From Clostridium sp. CAG:465 (GTDB taxonomy: Bacteria; Bacillota; Clostridia; TANB77; CAG-465), in NCBI GenBank assembly GCA_000433755.1, contig FR891294.1:1-24016 (forward strand): DNA of 24,016 bases, in the 5' to 3' direction. The translations under genes were made by a program, and so were the position numbers. The notes beneath the pieces are model-generated. The model was given only the letters and a program-made list of their open reading frames with translations. It had not been told where the DNA came from and searched no databases. Below, piece by piece: positions 9,401 through 16,088 of the stretch; the first letter of the stretch is position 1, and the number at the start of each line of letters is the position of its first letter.

Positions 9401-10295
9401 AATAACATCAGTACCTGGTGGAAATGGAACAATTACACCAAGTAAAATAGGTGTTATAGAAGGAAGTAAAGTAAAAATAACATTTACACCAAAGACAGGA
9501 TATATGATAGACAAAGTATTAGTAAATGGAATAGAAAAAACTGTGATAGGAAATGAAATAGAAATAACAGTAGATGAAGAAAAAACAGTAGAAGTAATCT
9601 ACAAAAAAATACCATTTACAATAACAGTAGAAGAAGTAACAGGAGTGACAGTAGATCCAGATGGAATAGTTACAGTAAATTATGGCGATAACAAAGACTT
9701 CACAATAACAGCAAATACAGGATATAAACTAGTAAAAGTATTGGTAAATGATGAAGAAAAAGCATTAGAGGGTAATACATTAAAGCTAAAGAATATTATG
9801 TCAAATATGAAAATTAAAGTAGTAGTAGAAAAAATAGAATACAAAGTAATAGAAGGTGCAGATCAAACATATACCATTGATCAAAGTACAGAAGCAAGAT
9901 TTAGAATAAATGCAGATTATAGCTTATTTGATAAAAAAGTATATGTAGACGATATACTTGTAGATGGTGCAAATTATACATCAGAAAGTGGAAGTACAAT
10001 AATTACTTTTAGCAAAGAATATATAGATACACTTGCAATTGGACAACATACATTAAAAGTAGCGTTTACAGATGGAGGAGAAGCAAAAACAACATTTACA
10101 ATAGCAAGACAATTTGAAGAAAACAATAATAACGAAAACGTTTCATTAAATGCAGAAAATAAAAAAGAAATGAAGGATGATGGTTCTAATCCAAAAACAG
10201 GCGACAATGTAATGCTTTATATAGCAATAGTAAGTATGTCAATAATAGGGCTTGGAGCAACAACAGTAGCTGTAAAAAAGAACAAAACAAACTAA
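6414..10295 (+). CDS. Large sortase-anchored surface protein with MBG and InlB-like repeats
   Basis: A 1,293-residue cell-wall protein. ATG 6414 is preferred over ATG 6351 because AAAGGAG lies about 9 nt upstream and a classic signal peptide starts there (MKNK... to NVSA|KT, about 28 residues). Next come a beta-rich domain with KLTIKDSSS and LELNGQTLDI stretches (about 30-290), an Ig-like module, a series of MBG-type modules from about 395 (WVYGTSKTP, TFTYDGTEH, KVYDGAELT, TFTYDGTPK), divergent InlB/Listeria-type modules from about 990 (PGGNGTITP, ITFTPKTGYMIDKVLVNG), and a last beta module. The C terminus has NPKTG (1259-1263), a hydrophobic helix and a KKNK tail, which is a sorting signal. 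No sortase is in the window. Adhesion is the likely role. Codon endings change in the last third. Confidence 0.88.
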   Translation: MKNKTKYLVVTLFMLVSFLLIGATNVSAKTITVENEEELINASKGIDSEINEIKLAKDITLTKFLNFYVVNDITLELNGQTLDIGSYGLSFNYGQSDYDATSNDYYYNFNSKLTIKDSSSSKTGKILSKNNIFFNYYDTNHDAEIKKFGLTIDGGYYEIISSRPNFFEFFSRDYYTNGKNLTVDVNIKDAVFKLNDGMYLFGTISNSDSDIKLNFNFESLKVLGLTSKLGNLKLGEMKLNDVIDPNSKAYFQKLPYTTGAPVLAEADRNTLVDDFYASGGENPYIVIKKVNGFETNNITINETYNETPSLNDISIKNISDNDLQIKNVTVDSSNFKVEGPSTQPTVSAGATNTDFKIKAKEGLNAGDYTAIITVTDINGNNYTATVALKVEKKNLNVGISGLDSTWVYGTSKTPTATGVDGLGAGDYKITYYKENNGSYDEVVTELPKLVGKYKATLSITNQNYTASEASVNFEITPITTEVKVKSYDDTFTYDGTEHSKNAYDVLWANNASPVTDNKLPNGDLVTAVITGKVRDVKDTALENNTIGKITITNAEGVDVTNCYSNKVKAAGKLTVNPITTPIVVTAGSDTKVYDGAELTKNTYTNTDGVLLPGDMLEATITGSQKFVGSSNNTVSNVKVMRNGEDITSNYTMGTHVNGVIEVTSAEQPLAIADQYVKVNGSISKSYLEQSVTGNVGNIDFTIKSGTALTYDTINDEYVAGATEGDVVMTVTAVKVNLGGDDTPEWKETTKDFTVHVVNKTDVNISGLSNNETFTYDGTPKKPTGTISVNAGTVNVSDLEVKYQGTGTTSYNSAIAPTNAGTYTVTYKVPDSDTNYTGTYSVAFTIKKAQLEKVTLAKDTYEYTGSDITPTLNNVNSNIEVTGDTKAKNVSNNTITAKIKDKTNYEWKDGLNGDLTINWSITQATPNYTVPTGLTSVKGKILADVVLPTGFTWNSPATILTAGTNTYTATYTPEDTANYKTIMDIDIEVNVKNAFDVITSVPGGNGTITPSKIGVIEGSKVKITFTPKTGYMIDKVLVNGIEKTVIGNEIEITVDEEKTVEVIYKKIPFTITVEEVTGVTVDPDGIVTVNYGDNKDFTITANTGYKLVKVLVNDEEKALEGNTLKLKNIMSNMKIKVVVEKIEYKVIEGADQTYTIDQSTEARFRINADYSLFDKKVYVDDILVDGANYTSESGSTIITFSKEYIDTLAIGQHTLKVAFTDGGEAKTTFTIARQFEENNNNENVSLNAENKKEMKDDGSNPKTGDNVMLYIAIVSMSIIGLGATTVAVKKNKTN

Positions 10296-10309
10296 AATAC
10301 TATATAGGA

Positions 10310-10338
10310 GAGAACTAGAGCTTTCTAGTTCTCTTTTT
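10310..10338 (+). terminator. Rho-independent terminator of the surface protein gene
   Basis: A 10-bp perfect stem GAGAACTAGA/TCTAGTTCTC (10310-10319, 10324-10333) has a GCTT loop and is followed by TTTTT. It lies 15 bp after the stop codon of the surface protein, so the next gene needs read-through or its own promoter. Confidence 0.9.
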
Positions 10339-10360
10339 AAAAATAAAGGGAGTAGATTAT

Positions 10361-10864
10361 ATGGCAGAAAAAAGGACTAAAACTAGAAAGAAAATAAAGC
10401 TAAATAAAAAGTTAGTATGTATTATTGGTATTTTACTATTTCTAGTTGCTGTTATATTTGTAAATATAATGATATTTAAACCTGTGAATGTAGGAAAAAT
10501 AAATAAAGAGGGTAAAGCAGAATATATAGAAAAAGTTGTAAATGTATCCAAATATCCAAATAAAAAAATTGTAGAGTTTAAAAATAATTATGAACTAATA
10601 GATAATGGAATAATAACAACTGAAATCTATGAGAAATTAAAAAATAATGATAATATCTATAATTTAACAGTAACAGAATATTTAAGATTAGGAGATATAT
10701 CTTCAAAAGAAAGTTATAACATAACTAAAGCAATACAAACAGGAATTATAAAAGAAGATACAATATATGCAGACTATTTTGCAAAAATTTGTGGATTTAA
10801 AAACAAAAAAGAATTACTAAAATACACAAAAGCTGTATTTGAATTAGCTCAAAAAGAAAAATAG
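10361..10864 (+). CDS. Small bitopic membrane protein, hypothetical
   Basis: 167 residues. AAAGGGAG lies about 9 nt before ATG 10361. A very basic N terminus (KRTKTRKKIKLNKK) precedes one strong hydrophobic segment (about 18-40), so the N terminus should stay inside and about 125 residues should be outside. The outer part is Lys/Asn/Ile rich, without Cys pairs or catalytic motifs that I recognise (one isolated Cys, in KICGFKNKKELL). It lies between two terminators, which suggests a single-gene unit. A role connected to the adjacent surface protein is possible from position only. Confidence 0.65.
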   Translation: MAEKRTKTRKKIKLNKKLVCIIGILLFLVAVIFVNIMIFKPVNVGKINKEGKAEYIEKVVNVSKYPNKKIVEFKNNYELIDNGIITTEIYEKLKNNDNIYNLTVTEYLRLGDISSKESYNITKAIQTGIIKEDTIYADYFAKICGFKNKKELLKYTKAVFELAQKEK

Positions 10865-10928
10865 AGATAAAATATAATTTATATTTTGAGATAATGAGTA
10901 ACAAAATGAAAAAATAATTTAAAAATGT

Positions 10929-10965
10929 GGTATATTAGCAATAAATTACTAATATACTATTTTTC
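10929..10965 (+). terminator. Rho-independent terminator
   Basis: Stem GTATATTAG (10930-10938) and CTAATATAC (10949-10957), extended by a G-T pair, with a 10-nt loop and TATTTTTC after it. It ends the small membrane-protein transcript. Confidence 0.7.
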
Positions 10966-10972
10966 TATATAA

Positions 10973-11000
10973 AGCAAATTTAATAACATCAAAATTTGCT
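10973..11000. promoter_or_regulatory. 9-bp inverted repeat overlapping a -35 box
   Basis: AGCAAATTT (10973-10981) and AAATTTGCT (10992-11000) are perfect complements 10 bp apart. The right arm overlaps the first bases of the -35 element at 10999. A dyad in this position is typical of a repressor site. No regulator for it is evident nearby. Confidence 0.5.
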
Positions 11001-11027
11001 GACAAAAAATATAATTAATGATATAAT
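10999..11027 (+). promoter_or_regulatory. Strong sigma-A-type promoter
   Basis: CTGACA (10999-11004), a 17-bp spacer, then the consensus TATAAT (11022-11027). This is one of the best matches in the window, yet no intact gene lies directly downstream. Transcription would start near 11034. Confidence 0.65.
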
Positions 11028-11033
11028 TATATA

Positions 11034-11106
11034 AAAAAGTAGAAGATGACAATATATAAATGGTTCTTCCGCAATTTATTTGATTAATATTGTAGAAGAA
11101 CTTTTT
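11034..11106 (+). ncRNA. Candidate short RNA or attenuator leader
   Basis: From the predicted start near 11034, the transcript would reach a terminator hairpin GTTCTTC (11063-11069)/GAAGAAC (11095-11101), extended by a GCAAT/ATTGT pairing and followed by TTTTT. GAAGA at 11042-11046 could instead pair with TCTTC in the left arm, and GAAGATG 11042-11048 with CATCTTC 11127-11133. Such mutually exclusive pairings are the layout of an attenuator. No known riboswitch or sRNA family was recognised. It may be a relic leader of the broken SIR2-like gene downstream. Coordinates are approximate. Confidence 0.35.
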
Positions 11107-11375
11107 GCTTTAATAAATTAAAACTACATCTTCCATACATAATTCTTTTTATAACTTTTATTTTATATAATAGGAAAGTCATATTGATTGTAATAAAAAT
11201 GAGAAAAAAATTAGGCAAGCCAAAAGTACTAAAGCATAGCCTTAGTCTTATGTAAACAATATAGATAAATATAAATTAATTATCCTTAAAAATGTGATGA
11301 AAACCTCTCTTTGATACATAGTCAATTGGAACACATTTATCAAAATTACATTTAGAACAAATGGTATAAGGAGGA

Positions 11376-11567
11376 GTGGAAATAGGCGTTGGATTTAATA
11401 CACCTGGAATTATAAGATTTCCATTTGAACAAATGACAGCAAATAGTGAAAAAACAATTCTTATAAGAATAAACAAAGATTATCCAAGTCCAATATTAGA
11501 AATAAAAAATAAAACAATTTCATTTGATGAAGATACAAATAAAATAATAGAAGATTTAAAGGAGTAA
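11376..11567 (+). pseudogene. C-terminal remnant of a SIR2-like NAD-dependent deacylase
   Basis: About 63 residues beginning VEIGVGFNTPGIIRFPFEQM and continuing TILIRINKDYP match, as I recall the family, the end of clostridial SIR2-like proteins, where this follows the NAD-binding core. The core and any Cys zinc knuckles are missing. In frame there is a TAA at 11367-11369, and the AAGGAGG just before GTG 11376 is too close to act as its ribosome site, so no functional start is apparent. The nearest upstream sequence is unrelated in this frame. I read it as a decayed fragment. It could alternatively be a short real gene of unknown role, but that is less likely. The surrounding 10865-11769 stretch holds no other supported gene. 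Confidence 0.5.
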
Positions 11568-11692
11568 ATATAAATGGTAATAAATGTAGGATTAAAAATA
11601 GATATACTATAATTTTATTAAAAATATCAAAAGCATTTGCTCTAATAGGAAAAAATAATATGACAATTCATAGTTGTTGCGAAAAGAACTTT

Positions 11693-11723
11693 GGAAGTGT
11701 TTGGAAAAGCACTTCCTTTTTTT
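11693..11723 (+). terminator. Rho-independent terminator before the nitrilase gene
   Basis: GGAAGTG (11693-11699) and CACTTCC (11710-11716) form a 7-bp stem with a 10-nt loop, followed by seven T. It insulates the amidohydrolase gene from the remnant upstream and argues against the long-frame start at 11674, which would overlap it. Confidence 0.8.
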
Positions 11724-11769
11724 GATTTTTTGTGGTAGAATGATGGAAAATAAAATTATGGAGGAAAAA

Positions 11770-12669
11770 ATGGAAAATATTTTTAAGGTTGCAATTTTAC
11801 AATTAAATGCAATTAATAATATGGATAATTCTTTAAAAAAGGGTATAATAGCATGTAGAAAAGCAAAAGAATTAGGAGCAGATATAGCAGTTTTTCCAGA
11901 AATGTGGAACATTGGCTATGAAATGCCAGAAAATGATGAAGATTTAGGTGATTGGATTAATAAATCAATATATGAAAATAATAACTATCTTTTAACGTTT
12001 AAAAAGTTAGCTAAAGAATTAAATATGGCTATTTCTATAACATTTCTTGAAAAAACAAAAGATCTTCCTAAGGATTCTGTAATTATATATGATAGATTTG
12101 GAAATAAAATTTTAAAATACTCTAAAGTTCATACAGTAGATTTTAAAATGGAAAAATATATGACACCTGGCAATGATTTTTATGTTGGAGAACTTGACTA
12201 TGGAAATGGAAAGTTGAATATTGGTTCTATGATATGTTATGATAGAGAATTTCCAGAAAGTTCTAGAATATTAATGATTAAAGGTGCTGAAATAATATTA
12301 GTTCCAAATGCTTGCTTTATGTCAAAAATAAGATTAGAGCAATTAAAAATTAGGGCTTATGAAAATATGGTCGGAATAGTAACTGTTAATTATACCGATT
12401 ATGGTGGAAGATCATCTGCTTTTAGTCCTATTGTAAGAGATGAAAATAAAAAAGAACTTAATAGTGAAATATTAATTATGGATGAAAATGAAAGCATTCA
12501 AATAGTAGAATTTAATATGGATGAAATAAGAAACTATAGAGAACATGGAATATGGGGAGATTCATATAGAAAACCATTTCTATATGAATATATAAGTCAA
12601 GAACATGTTAAAGAACCATTTATAAGAATGGATGCAAGAAGAAATACAAAAAAATACATTGAACAATAA
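11770..12669 (+). CDS. Carbon-nitrogen hydrolase (nitrilase superfamily)
   Basis: A 299-residue cytoplasmic amidohydrolase. ATG 11770 is chosen because GGAGG (11760-11764) precedes it by 5 nt and the family's first strand (FKVAILQLNA) starts there. The catalytic triad is visible: E44 in VFPEMWN, K119 in YSKVH, and C156 in ICYDREFPES. The length is close to the family norm of about 270-300. Such enzymes cleave amide or carbamoyl groups (omega-amidases, carbamoylputrescine hydrolases, deaminated-glutathione amidases). The substrate cannot be fixed by sequence reading alone. It is monocistronic by its upstream terminator; the next intact gene, def, starts 183 bp later. Confidence 0.88.
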   Translation: MENIFKVAILQLNAINNMDNSLKKGIIACRKAKELGADIAVFPEMWNIGYEMPENDEDLGDWINKSIYENNNYLLTFKKLAKELNMAISITFLEKTKDLPKDSVIIYDRFGNKILKYSKVHTVDFKMEKYMTPGNDFYVGELDYGNGKLNIGSMICYDREFPESSRILMIKGAEIILVPNACFMSKIRLEQLKIRAYENMVGIVTVNYTDYGGRSSAFSPIVRDENKKELNSEILIMDENESIQIVEFNMDEIRNYREHGIWGDSYRKPFLYEYISQEHVKEPFIRMDARRNTKKYIEQ

Positions 12670-12692
12670 TATTTGGAATATAAAATTAAAAA

Positions 12693-12739
12693 ATAGGAGG
12701 TAACTTTAATGATATATAAATATATATACAAAACTCCAA
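12693..12739 (+). repeat. Left copy of a 47-bp direct repeat (ogt start region)
   Basis: This segment matches 14982-15028 at 45 of 47 positions. It includes the ribosome site and first ten codons of ogt (ATG here at 12709, then IYKYIYKTP). The frame then diverges and stops at TGA 12784-12786 after 25 residues. The copy therefore looks like a truncated gene start left by a duplication or an insertion. Nothing suggests that the 25-residue product is functional. Confidence 0.85.
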
Positions 12740-12852
12740 TATGTTTTTTTGTTATGAACTTCGTTTTAAAATTAAATAATTTATGATAAATTATACATAG
12801 TATATAAATTAAAACTATATATTTTATAAATAGTTCAGGAAGGTGGAATAAT

Positions 12853-13383
12853 ATGGGAAAGGTTTTAAAAGTAAGAGAAGTAGGGGACCCTATTCTTGAA
12901 AAAAAATGTGAAGAAATAGAAATAAGAAATATAAATGAGGATATTTTAGAAATTATAGGAGATTTAAAAGCAACATTAGAGTTTGGAACTGGGCTAGGAA
13001 TTGCTGCACCCCAGATAGGAATAAATAAAAGAATAATTGTAGTAGGTGCTAAGAAAGAAGATATAAAGTATAATGATGCAGAAGAAATACCAATAACGGC
13101 AATGATAAATCCAACTTGGAAGAATTTGTCAAAAGATACGGATGTGCAATATGAAGGATGTATGAGTGTTCCTAGTATAAGAGGAAAGGTAGAAAGATAT
13201 AAAAATATAGAACTTACTTATTATAATGAAAGTGGTGAAAAAATATTAAAAAAGTTAAATGGATTTTTTGCAAGACTAGTGCAACACGAATGTGACCATT
13301 TAGATGGAATTGTATTTCTAGAAAAAGTAAAAGGTACTAATGGTTTTGCAACTAGAGAGAATATAAATAAATATAATTTATAG
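12853..13383 (+). CDS. def: Peptide deformylase
   Basis: A 176-residue metalloenzyme that removes the formyl group from the N-terminal methionine of new proteins. All three family motifs are present: GLGIAAPQ (47-54), EGCMS with metal ligand C103, and HECDH (145-149) with the other two ligands and the catalytic Glu. GGAAGGTGG lies just before ATG 12853. The usual partner gene fmt is not adjacent. The gene sits inside the segment bounded by the 47-bp direct repeat, so it may be a second or acquired copy; a housekeeping def elsewhere cannot be excluded. AAPQ fits bacterial deformylases in general. Confidence 0.95.
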   Translation: MGKVLKVREVGDPILEKKCEEIEIRNINEDILEIIGDLKATLEFGTGLGIAAPQIGINKRIIVVGAKKEDIKYNDAEEIPITAMINPTWKNLSKDTDVQYEGCMSVPSIRGKVERYKNIELTYYNESGEKILKKLNGFFARLVQHECDHLDGIVFLEKVKGTNGFATRENINKYNL

Positions 13384-13458
13384 ATATAAAAACATTTATG
13401 TTGAAAATAGTATATGTATAATGATCTAAAAATAAAGAGAAATTAGGAGAAATATAAT

Positions 13459-14898
13459 ATGAAAATAGGAATTGATATAGACAATTGTATATCTAATTTT
13501 GATGATACTTTATTAAAAGAATATTTAAAACATGATAAAAAACTGAGAAATACAGGTATTATAAATGAAAATGCAGAATCTATAAGAAGAGGAATGTTTG
13601 ATTGGACAGAAAAAGAAGAAAATGATTTTTACAATTCAAATATTGAAAATTTTGCAAAGAAACTAAAACCATTAGAAGATTCATCTTATTATATAAATAA
13701 ATTAATGGAAGATGGGCACGAAATATATATAATAAGTGGTAGAAATAATGGCGAATATACAAACCCTTGGGAACTAACAGAAAAATGGTTAAATAAATAT
13801 AGTGTTGTTTATGACAAATTAATACTTACAGATACTTACGATAAACATGCAAAAACAGTTGCATGTTTAGAAAATAATGTAGATTTAATGATTGAGGATA
13901 ATATTAAAATAAGTTTAGATTTAGTAAGTAATGGAATTAAAGTTTTGACAATGAATACAAGATATAATCAAAAAGAAAAAACATTAGATAGAGTTTCAAA
14001 ATGGAAAGAAATATACGAAAGAATATTAAAACTTAATAAAAAATTAGATGATAAAAAAGTAAATGTTATTTTAGATACAGATACATATAATGAGTGCGAT
14101 GATCAGTTTGCATTGTCTTATTTATTAAAATCAGAAGATAAATTTAATATTGAAGCAATTACAGTGGCTCCATATCATCATGATAATAACATATCAATTG
14201 ATGAAGGAATAGATAAAAGTTATGATGAAATCATTAAAATCTGTAACTGGTTAAATTTTGATTGTACTAATAAAGTATTTAAGGGATCTACAGATTATGT
14301 GGAAAATGATTATAATGAGGAAAATGATGCGGTAAATAAAATAATTGAAATTGCAAATAAAAATGATAAAACATATATTTTAGCTATAGGAGCGATAACA
14401 AATGTAGCCATTGCTATAAATAAAGAACCTAAAATAGTTGATAAAATTGAAGTTATTTGGCTTGGTGGAAATAGCTTCCTAAGTAAAGAGAACAAGGAAT
14501 TTAATTTTAAACAGGATGTACAAGCTGTAAGAACTGTTTTTGAATCAAAGGTAAAATTAACAGTAATACCTTGCAAAAATGTAGCTTCAAATTTAAGAAC
14601 TTCAATATATGAGTTAGAACATTTCTTAAAAGGTAAAAGTAAATTATGTGATTATTTATGTGAAAGATTTTATAATGATGGAGTACATGGAATTAAAGAA
14701 AGAAGAGTTATTTGGGATATAAGCGTTATAGCATATATGATAAATAAAGAATGGTTTCAAACAGAAGAGGTAAGTTGTCCAAATATTAAAGATGATACAT
14801 CTTATGAAATTACATCAAATAAGCATAAAATAACTGTAGTTAATTATTTAGATGTCGATAAAATATATAAAGATTTATTTGAAAAATTAACAAAGTAA
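13459..14898 (+). CDS. Fusion of HAD-type 5'-nucleotidase and nucleoside hydrolase
   Basis: A 479-residue two-domain protein. Residues 1-195 form an HAD phosphatase close to the deoxyribonucleotidase/YorS group: D6xD8 in GIDIDNC, S93 in IISGR, and acidic D147 in LMIEDN. Residues 200-479 form a nucleoside hydrolase (IunH-like): D206-T-D208, N211 and D214-D215 in the calcium and ribose site, IGAITNVAIA, and NFKQD (349-353). At the position of the usual His-Asp near the end, W419-D420 is found, so the general-acid His is replaced. Together the two activities would take a nucleotide to free base and ribose, a salvage or clean-up step. The fusion is continuous and in frame. AGGAG lies about 9 nt before ATG 13459. 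Confidence 0.82.
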   Translation: MKIGIDIDNCISNFDDTLLKEYLKHDKKLRNTGIINENAESIRRGMFDWTEKEENDFYNSNIENFAKKLKPLEDSSYYINKLMEDGHEIYIISGRNNGEYTNPWELTEKWLNKYSVVYDKLILTDTYDKHAKTVACLENNVDLMIEDNIKISLDLVSNGIKVLTMNTRYNQKEKTLDRVSKWKEIYERILKLNKKLDDKKVNVILDTDTYNECDDQFALSYLLKSEDKFNIEAITVAPYHHDNNISIDEGIDKSYDEIIKICNWLNFDCTNKVFKGSTDYVENDYNEENDAVNKIIEIANKNDKTYILAIGAITNVAIAINKEPKIVDKIEVIWLGGNSFLSKENKEFNFKQDVQAVRTVFESKVKLTVIPCKNVASNLRTSIYELEHFLKGKSKLCDYLCERFYNDGVHGIKERRVIWDISVIAYMINKEWFQTEEVSCPNIKDDTSYEITSNKHKITVVNYLDVDKIYKDLFEKLTK

Positions 14899-14914
14899 TA
14901 ATAGAGAGGATGAT

Positions 14915-14965
14915 ATGAAATATTTTATTAGATTTATTATATTAATAAATAAAAATTTGCTTTAA
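14915..14965 (+). other. Short ORF in the gap before ogt, 16 codons, doubtful
   Basis: GAGAGG precedes ATG 14915 and the frame reads MKYFIRFIILINKNLL before TAA. It has a start-like context but is very short, hydrophobic and AT-driven. It could be the truncated start of another lost gene, in line with the other remnants here, or chance. Confidence 0.2.
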
Positions 14966-14981
14966 ATGTTGAAAAAAGTCC

Positions 14982-15028
14982 ATAGGAGTTGACTTTAATG
15001 ATATATAAATATATATACAAAACTCCAA
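14982..15028 (+). repeat. Right copy of the 47-bp direct repeat
   Basis: Matches 12693-12739 with two mismatches near the ribosome site. This copy belongs to the intact ogt gene. The two copies are 2,289 bp apart and bracket def and the nucleotidase/nucleoside hydrolase gene. Confidence 0.85.
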
Positions 15029-15540
15029 AAGAATTTTCAAATATAATAATGAATAGTGATGGAGAAAATTTAACAGGGTTGTGGTTTGAATGTTCAAGAG
15101 ATACCTCTAAACATGTAGTAGAATGTGAAGAAAAAGATTTGAAAATATTTAGAGATACAAGTAAATGGTTAGATATTTATTTTAGTGGTAAAAATCCAGA
15201 TTTTACACCTAAGTATAAAATAGAAAATATGACTACTCCTTTTAGAAAAGAAGTTATAGATATAATGAACACTATTAGTTTTGGAAAAACTTTAACATAT
15301 AGTGATATATCTAAAATATTTGCTAAAAATAGAGGATTAGAAAAAATGTCATCTCAGGCTGTTGGAGGTGCTGTTGGTTGGAATCCTATTTGCATTATAA
15401 TTCCATGTCATAGAGTAGTAGGAAAAAATGGAAGCTTAACTGGATATGGTGGAGGTATAAAAAACAAAATAGCATTATTAGAGCATGAAAAAAACGACAT
15501 GAGTAAATACTTCATTCCAAGACGTGGAAGTGCCTTATGA
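14998..15540 (+). CDS. ogt: Methylated-DNA-protein-cysteine methyltransferase
   Basis: A 180-residue suicide DNA-repair protein that takes the methyl group from O6-methylguanine onto its own cysteine. The active site PCHRV is at 136-140 (acceptor C137), followed by the GYGGG loop (LTGYGGGIKNK). The DNA-binding helix has the expected SQAVGGAVGWNP. ATG 14998 is preferred over TTG 14989, because AGGAG (14984-14988) is 9 nt upstream and the duplicated copy shares this start. It overlaps tag by 4 bp (ATGA), so the two alkylation-repair genes are translationally coupled. Confidence 0.95.
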   Translation: MIYKYIYKTPKEFSNIIMNSDGENLTGLWFECSRDTSKHVVECEEKDLKIFRDTSKWLDIYFSGKNPDFTPKYKIENMTTPFRKEVIDIMNTISFGKTLTYSDISKIFAKNRGLEKMSSQAVGGAVGWNPICIIIPCHRVVGKNGSLTGYGGGIKNKIALLEHEKNDMSKYFIPRRGSAL

Positions 15541-16079
15541 TAAGATGTAAATGGTGTAACTTAAACAATCCAAAATATATAGAATATCACGATAATGAAT
15601 GGTGTAAACCAAACTTTAATGACAAATATTTATTTGAAATGTTAATATTAGAGTCTTTCCAAGCTGGGCTTTCTTGGGAATGTATATTGAATAAAAGAGA
15701 ATATTTTAGAAAGGCATTTGATAACTTTGATGTAAATAAAATTTGTAACTATAATGATGAAAAAGTACAAGAGTTATTAAAAAATGAAAATATTGTCCGA
15801 AATAAGTTAAAGATAAATGCAGCCATAACCAATAGTAAAATATTTAAGAAAATCCAAGACGAATATAGTTCTTTTGGTAATTATTTAAAAATATTTACAA
15901 ATGATAAAATTATTTATGAAATAAATAAAAGTACAAATAAATTATCTGATAGATTATCAGAGGATTTAAGAAAAAGAGGTATGAAATTTGTTGGAAGCAC
16001 AATTATTTATTCTTATTTACAAGCAATAGGAGTTATATATTCTCATGATACAAAATGCTTTATGTATAAAGATAGATAG
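15537..16079 (+). CDS. tag: DNA-3-methyladenine glycosylase I
   Basis: A 180-residue base-excision enzyme that removes 3-methyladenine from alkylated DNA. RCKWC near the N terminus, YHDNEW, ESFQAGLSWECILNKR and GMKFVGSTIIYSYLQAIG are family signatures. The zinc ligands C4, H18, H170 and C174 are all present. The gene starts inside the ogt stop region (ATGA overlap). Pairing of Ogt (direct reversal) with Tag (excision) gives a compact alkylation-damage operon. No Ada-type regulator is seen in the window. Confidence 0.95.
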   Translation: MIRCKWCNLNNPKYIEYHDNEWCKPNFNDKYLFEMLILESFQAGLSWECILNKREYFRKAFDNFDVNKICNYNDEKVQELLKNENIVRNKLKINAAITNSKIFKKIQDEYSSFGNYLKIFTNDKIIYEINKSTNKLSDRLSEDLRKRGMKFVGSTIIYSYLQAIGVIYSHDTKCFMYKDR

Positions 16080-16088
16080 GAGAAAAAT

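Noticed and set aside
9974..10207. Reverse-strand 77-codon ORF inside the surface-protein gene
   Set aside because: It lies opposite a continuous gene with clear domains and a sorting signal; no start context.
10357..10551. Reverse 64-codon ORF over the small membrane protein
   Set aside because: Fully overlaps a plus-strand gene with ribosome site and transmembrane helix.
11201..11254. 18-codon plus-strand ORF MRKKLGKPKVLKHSLSLM
   Set aside because: No good ribosome site, very short, and the sequence folds as a hairpin on the other strand; left as uncertain intergenic sequence.
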